From assembly GCA_905215625.1 (NCBI GenBank), contig CAJMQQ010000007.1:1-64000 (forward strand): 64,000 nt of DNA, written 5' to 3'. Below, in pieces: positions 33,946-41,044 of this stretch; positions within the stretch are counted from its first letter, which is position 1, and each line of letters opens with the position of its first letter. The notes beneath the pieces were generated by a model that was not told the origin of the DNA, did not search any database, and was given only the letters and a program-made list of their open reading frames with translations. This DNA comes from an uncultured bacterium (GTDB lineage: Bacteria > Bacillota > Clostridia > Lachnospirales > Lachnospiraceae). The position numbers and the translations under genes are program-made.

Positions 33946-34446
33946 ATGAGGAACATCTTAAAAAAGTCATTAGTTGTGGGAGCTATTTGTAGTATCATTT
34001 TTGCAGTACCGGCATTTGCAAAAACAGAGAGTTTCTATCCAAACAATTCAGAGAGATGTGAACGAGAAGCGACCGCTATGGATACCACAAGAGGCGATTA
34101 TATAAGTGTTTCTAATTCCGGTGTTACCAATGCTGGCGGCGGCGCAATTGGCATTTCAGCGGCTACGACTGCTCATGTACCAGTGGATAAAATCCGCATT
34201 CATCTATATTTAGATCGATTGGATGCAGATGAGAGATGGACTCAGGTAGATGATTTTGATTTTACATTTACACCAGAGGATGATCCGTCTGGAGAGCTGA
34301 CAATAGCAACAGTCAGCTTTGAAGTCAACAACCAGCCTTCCGGTTATTATTACCGCGTCCGCGGAACTCACGGAGTGTGGAAAAATGGCGTTATAGAAAC
34401 GCAATCCACAAGAACAAATGGCGTTATGATTACGAATACCCCGTAA
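33946..34446 (+). CDS. Small secreted protein (DUF6147-like)
   Basis: The 166-residue product has a signal peptide (KKSLVVGAICSIIFAVPAFA, cut after AFA) and an extracellular beta-rich domain: IGISAATTAHVPVDKIRIHL, YLDRLDADERW, SGYYYRVRGTHGVW and the ending TRTNGVMIT. This suits the DUF6147 family of Clostridia. No enzyme motif is visible. GGGAGG precedes the ATG, and a terminator follows at 34492. Confidence 0.7.
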   Translation: MRNILKKSLVVGAICSIIFAVPAFAKTESFYPNNSERCEREATAMDTTRGDYISVSNSGVTNAGGGAIGISAATTAHVPVDKIRIHLYLDRLDADERWTQVDDFDFTFTPEDDPSGELTIATVSFEVNNQPSGYYYRVRGTHGVWKNGVIETQSTRTNGVMITNTP

Positions 34447-34491
34447 TCTGCCGATAAATCAGACAACTATCTAATTTTCGATACCTTTCCT

Positions 34492-34530
34492 AAGAAGCCA
34501 AGAAATGAAAAAACTTGGCTTCTTTTATTT
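34492..34530. terminator. Bidirectional terminator after the secreted protein
   Basis: AAGAAGCCAAG (34492-34502) pairs perfectly with CTTGGCTTCTT (34514-34524) across an A-rich loop, with T-rich sequence after it. Confidence 0.8.
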
Positions 34531-34648
34531 CTTGGAATCATAATCCGGTTTTTCCCTGCATACATTATAAATAGGTTAAGAGAATCCAGCAGGCTTTTTC
34601 CAATAAGTGGGACAAGCAGGATGGAGAAAACCAAAGGAGAGACAAGGT

Positions 34649-35461
34649 ATGAATGAGATACACTATTTAATATCCGATGCATCAAAAAAAGTAGATGTAG
34701 AGGCGCATGTACTTCGATATTGGGAAGAAGAACTAAAGCTTGATATTCCCAGAAATGACATGGGACATCGTTATTATACAGAATTGCATATTCGTCTGCT
34801 GAAGCAGGTAAAGGTGCTGAAGGAAAAAGGGTACCAGCTGAAGGCGATTAAAAGTGCACTGGACAGAATTATGGAATCGGGGAATGGCTTAATAATATCG
34901 GATGAGGTGTTGGAGGAAGATATGGAAAAGGCTTTAAAAGAATGTGCAGCAGTTTCTGAGCAGGGGGCAAGAAGCACAGGGAGAATGTCTGGAAATGGGG
35001 CGCTGGCAGGCAGAGGTCCTTTAAGCGGAGGCGTGGCTTCAAAACAGCATGAGAAGGAGGAAAAAACAGAGGCATCAGATAATGAAAGGGAGAAAGCGCA
35101 GGGAGAATGCTCTGGTTTCCCAGAAGAAGTAACGCAGCAGGTTCCGGTTGTAGGAGCATCGGCAGAAGAGAAGATGGAACAGTTCCAGGAGATAATGAAC
35201 TTTATTATTGGCAAGGCATTGGATGCGAATAATGAAAAATTAAGCCAGGATATCAGCCGTATGGTAAATGAAAAAGTGACCCAGGAAATGGAATATCTGT
35301 TTCGGGCATCGGATGAAAAGGAAGAAGAACGGTTTAAGCAGTTAGACGAAATCATTCGCTCCTATCAAAAGGACAATCGGGGCCGTGCAGAAGCTGCTGC
35401 AGCTAAAATTCCATTTTTTAAGAAAAAGAAGTTTGGAAAAAACAAATCAGTACAAATGTGA
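34649..35461 (+). CDS. MerR-type HTH protein with long C-terminal region
   Basis: ATG 34649 follows AAAGGAG, giving 270 residues. The first 75 are a MerR-type winged helix (AHVLRYWEEELKLDIPRN, GHRYYTELHIRLLKQVKVLK). The middle (about 90-165) is low-complexity, and the end is a coiled coil (QFQEIMNFIIGKALDANNEK) with a basic tip (FFKKKKFGKNK). The gene stands alone. It resembles RacA-like chromosome-anchoring or regulatory proteins; the sequence does not decide which. Confidence 0.75.
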   Translation: MNEIHYLISDASKKVDVEAHVLRYWEEELKLDIPRNDMGHRYYTELHIRLLKQVKVLKEKGYQLKAIKSALDRIMESGNGLIISDEVLEEDMEKALKECAAVSEQGARSTGRMSGNGALAGRGPLSGGVASKQHEKEEKTEASDNEREKAQGECSGFPEEVTQQVPVVGASAEEKMEQFQEIMNFIIGKALDANNEKLSQDISRMVNEKVTQEMEYLFRASDEKEEERFKQLDEIIRSYQKDNRGRAEAAAAKIPFFKKKKFGKNKSVQM

Positions 35462-35480
35462 AAAACGGTAAAACAACAAA

Positions 35481-35507
35481 AATGCCTCTTCCGTCGGAAG
35501 AGGCATT
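35481..35507 (-). terminator. Terminator of the ferredoxin gene
   Basis: AATGCCTCTTCC (35481-35492) pairs perfectly with GGAAGAGGCATT (35496-35507). On the minus strand it is followed by TTTTGTTGTTTT. Confidence 0.8.
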
Positions 35508-35526
35508 ATGTATGCGTGTATGTCAA

Positions 35527-35694
35527 TTAGCCCTCGATAGAGCCAGTTGGACATGTAGCTGCACAAGTACCGCAGTCGATGCAGGTATCAGCGTCGATAA
35601 CGTACTTGCCATCTCCTTCAGAAATAGCGCCTACTGGACATTCGCTAGCGCAAGCGCCGCAGCTTACACAGCCGTCGTTGATTACATATGCCAT
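35527..35694 (-). CDS. 2[4Fe-4S] ferredoxin
   Basis: A 55-residue clostridial ferredoxin. Two cluster motifs are present: CVSCGACASECPVGAI near residue 9 and CIDCGTCAATCPTGSI near residue 38, eight cysteines in all. AAGGAGG precedes the ATG. It is monocistronic with its own terminator. It carries low-potential electrons in fermentation; its nearness to the pyruvate formate-lyase locus may be chance. Confidence 0.95.
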   Translation of the reverse strand: MAYVINDGCVSCGACASECPVGAISEGDGKYVIDADTCIDCGTCAATCPTGSIEG

Positions 35695-35822
35695 GGTAAT
35701 TACCTCCTTATAAAATAAAAGTACTTTTGTCTTTTTATTCTAAACCATTTCAATAGAATATTCAAGAGCAAATTGCCAGCAGATTGTTTAATTTTAGGAG
35801 CATTCTCTAAAACGGAGAATGC

Positions 35823-36581
35823 TCAGCTTTCAGAATCTGCAATCCGCTGTTCCCGGATACCGTTTAAGATGATTTTCCGGGCCCATACTGCCTGTTCCTT
35901 TGGCAGAGGCGGAGTATCTTCCAGAACGTAAGGAATCCCCAATTTGTGGTACTTAGACTTGCCCATATTGTGATAGGGAAGAACGTCCAGAGCCTTTACA
36001 TTGTGAAGAGTACCGATAAATCTGCCGAGACGTTCCAGATCGGTTTCGTCGTCAGAAAGCCCTGGAACCACTACATGGCGGATCCATACAGGGATAGAAC
36101 GCTGATCCAGATAACGGGCAAACGCCAGAATATTATCCTGGGGCTGTCTGCAGATCTCCAGATGCTTTTTCGGGTCAATATGTTTAATATCCAGCATAAC
36201 CAGATCGGTAACTGCCATTAAACGGTCGAATTTTTTCAAAATGTCTGGGTTGTCTGGCCGGAAAGTAACTCCGGAAGTGTCCAGACAGGTATGGATATTC
36301 TGCTTGTGGGCCTCTTCAAAGAGTTCTGTAACGAAATCAATTTGTACCAGCGGTTCTCCGCCAGTAACGGTAATGCCGCCGTGGGTATAAAAATGTCTGG
36401 TCTTCTCGTATTCTGCCAAAATTTCTGCCACACTCATATCCGTGCCGCCGTCCATCGTCCAGGTGTCAGGATTATGGCAGTATTGGCAGCGCATGGGACA
36501 ACCCTTTAAGAATACGACAAAGCGGATGCCAGGCCCGTCTACAGTGCCAAAGCTTTCGATAGAATGAACATGAGCTATCAT
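35823..36581 (-). CDS. pflA: Pyruvate formate-lyase activating enzyme
   Basis: ATG 36581 follows AGGAGG; the frame extends to 36689 but without a ribosome site. The 252-residue radical SAM enzyme has IESFGTVDGPGIRFVVFLKG and the cluster motif C-x3-C-x2-C in CQYCHNPD preceded by PMRC, then GGITVTGGEPLVQ. It installs the glycyl radical on the PFL system; here the target is the separate small protein at 36718. It is 136 bases behind that gene, beyond a terminator hairpin. Confidence 0.95.
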   Translation of the reverse strand: MIAHVHSIESFGTVDGPGIRFVVFLKGCPMRCQYCHNPDTWTMDGGTDMSVAEILAEYEKTRHFYTHGGITVTGGEPLVQIDFVTELFEEAHKQNIHTCLDTSGVTFRPDNPDILKKFDRLMAVTDLVMLDIKHIDPKKHLEICRQPQDNILAFARYLDQRSIPVWIRHVVVPGLSDDETDLERLGRFIGTLHNVKALDVLPYHNMGKSKYHKLGIPYVLEDTPPLPKEQAVWARKIILNGIREQRIADSES

Positions 36582-36640
36582 AAAATCCCTCCTAGTTGTG
36601 GTTGATAGACTATGAGAAATACGTTTTGCGGGCTGTTTTT

Positions 36641-36670
36641 GTAAAAACAAGGCGCTGCATTTGCAGCGCC
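36641..36670 (-). terminator. Terminator/attenuator between the glycyl-radical gene and pflA
   Basis: GGCGCTGCA (36651-36659) pairs perfectly with TGCAGCGCC (36662-36670). On the minus strand TTGTTTTTAC follows. pflA lies beyond it, so its level is probably set by read-through or its own promoter. Confidence 0.75.
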
Positions 36671-36717
36671 CTGTCATCAGCGTCTGCATTCATAGAATGC
36701 TGTCAGACGCACACGTA

Positions 36718-36963
36718 TTAGATTGCCTCGTGGAATGTTCTGGAAATAACCTCATCCTGCTGAGCTTTGGTCAGCTTATTGAAGTTTACAGCATAACCGG
36801 AAACGCGGACGGTAAGCTGAGGATATTTCTCCGGATGGGCCTGCGCATCTAACAAAGTTTCTTTGGTAAATACATTTACATTTAAGTGGTGGCCGCCTTC
36901 AGAAGCATAGCCGTCTAACATGGAAACCAGGTTATCGATCTGAGATTCGCTTGCGTGTGTCAT
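36718..36963 (-). CDS. Stand-alone glycyl-radical domain of pyruvate formate-lyase (GrcA-like)
   Basis: ATG 36963 follows AAGGAGGA, giving 81 residues that match the C-terminal radical domain of PFL: VSMLDGYASEGGHHLNVNVF, HPEKYPQLTVRVSGYAVNF and the ending DEVISRTFHEAI. The radical glycine is G56 in RVSGYAV. In ordinary PFL this domain is fused to the core; in E. coli a separate copy (YfiD/GrcA) only repairs damaged enzyme. Here the neighbouring core lacks the domain altogether, so this protein is probably an obligate subunit. Confidence 0.92.
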   Translation of the reverse strand: MTHASESQIDNLVSMLDGYASEGGHHLNVNVFTKETLLDAQAHPEKYPQLTVRVSGYAVNFNKLTKAQQDEVISRTFHEAI

Positions 36964-36982
36964 GGTGAAATCCTCCTTAAAT

Positions 36983-37201
36983 TTAATCTTCTTCCCTATC
37001 CATACCCTCAAACAGGGTAGGAACTTTGCAGGCCATGTTGCCGCCTGCGCAGTCCAGGGAGTTCATTGTAGTTATTTTTACAGACGCGGTGTCGGTGTGG
37101 ACTCCGCCGTCTTGTTCTACGCGGACATTCATATGTCCGCCGCCTTCAGCCATAAAACCGTCAATCATGGCGATTAAATCATCAACGTTTTTATTTTCCA
37201 T
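36983..37201 (-). CDS. Small paralogue of the radical domain without the radical loop
   Basis: The 72-residue product has CAGGAGG before its ATG. Residues 6-27 (VDDLIAMIDGFMAEGGGHMN then VRV) closely match the start of the glycyl-radical protein (IDNLVSMLDGYASEGGHHLN). After that it diverges and has no RVSGYA loop. Instead it ends with two cysteines (NSLDCAGGNMACKVPTLF) and an acidic tip. It lies between the PFL core (33 bases) and the radical subunit (19 bases). A structural or regulatory subunit is inferred; I know no characterised homologue. Confidence 0.8.
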   Translation of the reverse strand: MENKNVDDLIAMIDGFMAEGGGHMNVRVEQDGGVHTDTASVKITTMNSLDCAGGNMACKVPTLFEGMDREED

Positions 37202-37234
37202 AGAAACCTCCTGTTCAGGATGGGGCCAATAGAA

Positions 37235-39289
37235 TTATTCTTCGTCCAGACCTAAATCCAGTTCTACATCTAAATCTCCGGCAAATACCTGATCGTCTTT
37301 TCCGAGAGCGCCTGGAATGATGGAGAAGGTGTTGGAAATACCGTCCTGTGCATCCTTAAATGGCAGTTTTGCAACAGAAGCCAGGGAAGCTACAGCGCCG
37401 TGGCTGTCTCTGCGGTGCATTGGGTTTGCGCCAGGAGCAAATGCCTCGCCAGCCTTTCTTCCATCAGGAGTAGATCCGGTATTCTTACCATATACTACGT
37501 TAGAGGTAATTGTCAAGATGGAAGTTGTTGGGATACCGCCGCGGTAGGTGTGATTTCCCTTAATATAATTCATAAAGGTATGAACTAAATCGCTTGCGAT
37601 TTCATCAACACGGTCATCATTGTTGCCGTATTTCGGGAAGTCGCCTTCTACTTCGTAGTCTACTACAATGCCGTTTTCGTCGCGGATGGTCTTAACTTTT
37701 GCATACTTAATTGCAGATAAAGAGTCTGCAACAACAGACAGTCCAGCGATACCAGTAGCGAACCATCTGGTAACCTTCTTATCGTGAAGAGCCATCTGGA
37801 TACGCTCATAGCAGTAACGGTCGTGGTTGTAATGAATGATGTTTAAAGCGTTTACATAAACACGAGCCAGCCACTTCATCATGTCTTTGTACTTGTCCAT
37901 AACCTCATCGTAATCCAGATACTCAGAAGTAATTGGGCGGTACTTAGGACCAACCTGCTTTTTCGTAATCTCATCAACACCGCCGTTGATTGCGTATAAT
38001 AAGCATTTAGCCAGGTTTGCACGTGCGCCGAAGAACTGCATTTCTTTACCAACTCTCATGGAAGATACGCAGCAGGCGATTGCATAGTCGTCGCCGTGGG
38101 TTACTCTCATTAAGTCGTCGTTCTCATACTGAATGGAAGAAGACTCGATAGAGGTCTTTGCACAGAAACGCTTAAAGTGCATTGGCAGCTTGGTAGACCA
38201 GAGAACGGTTAAGTTTGGCTCTGGAGCGGTACCAAGGTTCTGTAAGGTGTGCAGATAACGGAAGGACATCTTGGTAACCATGTGACGTCCGTCGATACCA
38301 ACGCCGCCGATGGATTCGGTAACCCAGGTTGGGTCGCCGGAGAATAATTCGTTGTACTCTGGAGTACGGGCAAATTTTACAAGACGAAGCTTCATAATGA
38401 AGTGGTCTACGAATTCCTGAATCTGCTCTTCGGTATATTTTCCAGCCTTTAAGTCGCGCTCTGCATAAATGTCGATGAAGGTAGAAGTACGTCCTAAGGA
38501 CATTGCAGCGCCATTCTGCTCCTTAACAGCAGCCAGATAGCCGAAGTACAGCCACTGGATTGCTTCTTTTACGTCAGTTGCAGGCTTGGAAATATCGTAT
38601 CCATAAATGCGGCCCAGTTCTTTTAACTCTTCCAGGGCGCGGATCTGCTCGGATAATTCCTCACGCTCTCTGATTACGTCAGAGTACATGATGGTACGAG
38701 TAGTATTTTTCTGCTCGGTCTTGTCTTCGATCAGACGGTCAACACCGTAAAGAGCAACTCTGCGGTAGTCGCCGATGATACGTCCGCGGCCATATGCATC
38801 TGGAAGACCGGTAATAATGTGGCTGGAACGGCAGGCACGCATTTCTGGGGTATATGCATCAAATACGCCGGCATTGTGAGTCTTTCTATGCTTGGTAAAG
38901 AACTCAACGATTTCCGGATCAACTTCATAACCGTTATCCTGGCAAGCTTTTACTGCCATACGGATACCGCCGTAAGGCTGCAGGGAACGCTTGAAAGGCT
39001 TATCGGTCTGGAAGCCGACAATGGTTTCTTTCTCTTTGTTTAAATATCCTGGACCATGGGAGGTAATGGTTGAGATAATCTTTGTATCCATATCCAATAC
39101 GCCGCCAGCTTTTCTTTCCTGCTCGGAAAGATCCATAACCTGTGCCCATAAATCCTTAGTATTCTGGGTTGGGCCGGCTAAGAAAGAATCATCACCATCA
39201 TAAGGTGTGTAGTTTTTCTGAATAAAGTCGCGGACATTGATTTCTTTTTCCCATACGCCGGAATTAAAGGTATTCCATTCTGGTCTCAT
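37235..39289 (-). CDS. pflB: Pyruvate formate-lyase core lacking the glycyl-radical domain
   Basis: The 684-residue product has the PFL barrel with the catalytic pair C406-C407 (DYAIACCVSSM), plus RPYGG-like QPYGGIRMAVKAC and AYGRGRIIGDYRRVALYGVD. It ends shortly after NTFSIIPGALGKDDQVFAG with an acidic tail (DLGLDEE), exactly where the radical domain begins in usual 740-760-residue enzymes. The stop is real in this sequence, and the missing domain is encoded at 36718. AGGAGG precedes the ATG, and a strong promoter is at 39343-39371. It converts pyruvate and CoA to acetyl-CoA and formate. Confidence 0.93.
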   Translation of the reverse strand: MRPEWNTFNSGVWEKEINVRDFIQKNYTPYDGDDSFLAGPTQNTKDLWAQVMDLSEQERKAGGVLDMDTKIISTITSHGPGYLNKEKETIVGFQTDKPFKRSLQPYGGIRMAVKACQDNGYEVDPEIVEFFTKHRKTHNAGVFDAYTPEMRACRSSHIITGLPDAYGRGRIIGDYRRVALYGVDRLIEDKTEQKNTTRTIMYSDVIREREELSEQIRALEELKELGRIYGYDISKPATDVKEAIQWLYFGYLAAVKEQNGAAMSLGRTSTFIDIYAERDLKAGKYTEEQIQEFVDHFIMKLRLVKFARTPEYNELFSGDPTWVTESIGGVGIDGRHMVTKMSFRYLHTLQNLGTAPEPNLTVLWSTKLPMHFKRFCAKTSIESSSIQYENDDLMRVTHGDDYAIACCVSSMRVGKEMQFFGARANLAKCLLYAINGGVDEITKKQVGPKYRPITSEYLDYDEVMDKYKDMMKWLARVYVNALNIIHYNHDRYCYERIQMALHDKKVTRWFATGIAGLSVVADSLSAIKYAKVKTIRDENGIVVDYEVEGDFPKYGNNDDRVDEIASDLVHTFMNYIKGNHTYRGGIPTTSILTITSNVVYGKNTGSTPDGRKAGEAFAPGANPMHRRDSHGAVASLASVAKLPFKDAQDGISNTFSIIPGALGKDDQVFAGDLDVELDLGLDEE

Positions 39290-39342
39290 AATTTCCTCCT
39301 ATATAAAATCCTGTGAAAGTGTTATTTATAGTTTACGCCGAT

Positions 39343-39371
39343 ATTGTATAAAAATACTGTATACATGTCAA
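39343..39371 (-). promoter_or_regulatory. Sigma-A promoter of the pfl operon
   Basis: On the minus strand, TTGACA (39371-39366), a 17-base spacer and TACAAT (39348-39343) lie about 50 bases before the start. It is nearly consensus, in keeping with a highly expressed fermentation enzyme. Confidence 0.8.
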
Positions 39372-39437
39372 GATGGTATGGAAAAGTTTTGTGTTTTAAA
39401 TAAGAAACAAAAATAGTGAGATGCCAAAGATTGCTCC

Positions 39438-39466
39438 TTGCCAAATGCTTATAAAGGTGTTATATT
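39438..39466 (+). promoter_or_regulatory. Promoter of the DUF1858 gene
   Basis: TTGCCA (39438-39443), 17 bases and TATATT (39461-39466), 31 bases before the start codon. Confidence 0.6.
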
Positions 39467-39497
39467 GTACGTAGCACACCATAAGGAGGAAAAAATT

Positions 39498-39701
39498 ATG
39501 TTAATTAATAAAGATATGTTAATCGGCGAACTGATTCAGGTAGACGACTGTATCGCTCCGATCCTGATGAGAGCTGGTATGCATTGCTTAGGATGCCCAT
39601 CTTCCCAGGGAGAATCCTTAGAGGAGGCCTGCATGGTTCATGGAATTGATTGTGACGCATTGGTAACTGGAATCAACGAAATTCTGGCAACCAGAGGCTA
39701 A
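39498..39701 (+). CDS. DUF1858 redox-disulfide domain protein
   Basis: ATG 39498 follows AAGGAGG, giving 67 residues. The DUF1858 core is visible: DMLIGELIQVDDCIAPIL, RAGMHCLGCPSSQGESLEEA. The C-x-x-C (CLGC) is the conserved redox or metal site. The family is common in anaerobes and sometimes accompanies hybrid-cluster proteins. The gene is divergent from pfl and has its own promoter and terminator. Confidence 0.85.
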   Translation: MLINKDMLIGELIQVDDCIAPILMRAGMHCLGCPSSQGESLEEACMVHGIDCDALVTGINEILATRG

Positions 39702-39732
39702 TAAAAAAAGACAGGTTAGACTGCAGACAAAG

Positions 39733-39759
39733 TCCCGAGTATCCGCTCGGGATTTTTTT
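39733..39759 (+). terminator. Terminator after the DUF1858 gene
   Basis: TCCCGAG (39733-39739) pairs with CTCGGGA (39746-39752), followed by seven T. Confidence 0.85.
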
Positions 39760-39851
39760 CGCAAAGAACCTAAAAATCCAAGTATTTATGAGGTCTTTTG
39801 GGTTCTTTTTATATAGGCGATATTTAATAGAAGTATCAAAACAGGGAGGAA

Positions 39852-40004
39852 GAAAAGCCCAGACGTCTGTTATATAATAATGCTTTGGATCCTTATCAAA
39901 TGAGTCCGAAAGAACGTTCTCTCCACGCTCCAGAAGTAGAAAAGTATGAAGAGATTTTGAGACAGTATTTAGAAAAGCTGAAGGATCTGTTTTTATTAAC
40001 CTAA
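39852..40004 (+). pseudogene. Coding remnant without a start
   Basis: A 50-codon frame (RRLLYNNALDPYQMSPKERS, LHAPEVEKYEEILRQYLE) has coding-like composition, and GGGAGG lies at its left edge, but there is no start codon at usable spacing. I do not recognise the protein. It may be the tail of a decayed gene. Confidence 0.35.
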
Positions 40005-40015
40005 AAGCAGAGATA

Positions 40016-40076
40016 AAAAAGCTATCACACTGATATGGAAGAAATAAGAAGTTTCCTTTCAGCGGGATAGCTTTTT
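40016..40076. terminator. Bidirectional terminator downstream of mecA
   Basis: AAAAAGCTATC (40016-40026) pairs with GATAGCTTTTT (40066-40076). It lies between the remnant and the convergent mecA. Confidence 0.6.
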
Positions 40077-40115
40077 AATTCCGGATGTTACAGATTTGGT
40101 ATGAACCTGACCTTT

Positions 40116-40841
40116 TTACAAGCCAGCTAATATCTGAAGCGCATTATCTGGAATTAACACTTCATAATGTTCTGCATAGTAGGATTCTGTGGCGTAATCG
40201 TGGCGGATTTTTGCGCCGTATTCTGCCATCGTGTTGCAGACCCTGTTAAAATCAGAGGTATCCATCGGCTTTTTCAGAACCAGAAAATAAGGTCCCTCTT
40301 CCGGCTTTTTATAAAGGGTGCTTTCGCCGGAAAACTGTCCGCCAACGGCTCTGGCCGCCTCGCTGATTAAGTCCAGCTTTGGGAAGGTAAAAATCCGGAA
40401 CGTCTGGGACGGATCAGAGGATTCTTCCTTCTTAGAAAGGTCAGGGGAAGGAACCTGGGATGGATCCAGCCCGTGAAGGAGATCCAAAATACCGTCTGCG
40501 CCCTCTAAAAGTTCTGTGGCAAGGCTGTCCAGAAGAGAATTTCCATCGTCACTGGAAGGCGAAAATTTGGAAAAACGGGTATCTAATTCTTCTGGATCTT
40601 CTACTTTTGTAATGACCAGCATAACGCTTTCATTGGAAAGAGGGATGGCCTCTACCATCAGCGGAATGTCTTCCGCCTCAAATCCAACCTCATTAGACGC
40701 TTTCTGGATCATTTCACGAAACAGCTTTCTGGCTTTTTCACTGCCGTAGGCAAGTTCTCCTAAGTTTAAGTTGCGCACGCTTAAATCGAAGCTGGTAAGG
40801 GTGCAGCGAATCTGGTTTTCATTAATTCGTTCTATTTTCAT
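40116..40841 (-). CDS. mecA: Adaptor protein MecA
   Basis: The 241-residue product begins KIERINENQIRCTLTSFDL, with the MecA N-terminal substrate-binding domain, an acidic/serine linker (FSPSSDDGNSLLDSL), and the ClpC-binding C-terminal domain (SGESTLYKKPEEGPYFLVLK, MAEYGAKIRHDYATESY). MecA delivers unfolded or regulatory proteins to ClpCP. Monocistronic and leftward. Confidence 0.9.
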   Translation of the reverse strand: MKIERINENQIRCTLTSFDLSVRNLNLGELAYGSEKARKLFREMIQKASNEVGFEAEDIPLMVEAIPLSNESVMLVITKVEDPEELDTRFSKFSPSSDDGNSLLDSLATELLEGADGILDLLHGLDPSQVPSPDLSKKEESSDPSQTFRIFTFPKLDLISEAARAVGGQFSGESTLYKKPEEGPYFLVLKKPMDTSDFNRVCNTMAEYGAKIRHDYATESYYAEHYEVLIPDNALQILAGL

Positions 40842-41044
40842 GGAAAATCACTTCCTATCTTTATAAGTCTAACAGTTTACAAGCAAATTTTACACATTGT
40901 AATCCATGATATTACTATACTATATTTTATCAGCAAATAGCAATTACTATGTTAAAAAAATTTAAAAGTCTAAAAAAGTCTATTAGTTGAATATCGAAAG
41001 TGATTATACTATAATGAAATCCAGAGACGACATCAGAGAGGGAG

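Noticed and set aside
34774..35355. 193-aa minus-strand frame opposite the MerR-like gene
   Set aside because: Serine-rich antisense shadow of a well-supported gene, with no ribosome site.
35458..35718. 86-aa plus-strand frame over the ferredoxin
   Set aside because: The minus strand encodes a perfect eight-cysteine ferredoxin with a ribosome site and terminator, so this frame is a shadow.
37201..37235. Frameshift or sequencing error splitting pflB
   Set aside because: The core has an acidic tail and stop, and two separate genes with their own ribosome sites follow; no single-base change would fuse core and radical domain through the 72-aa gene.
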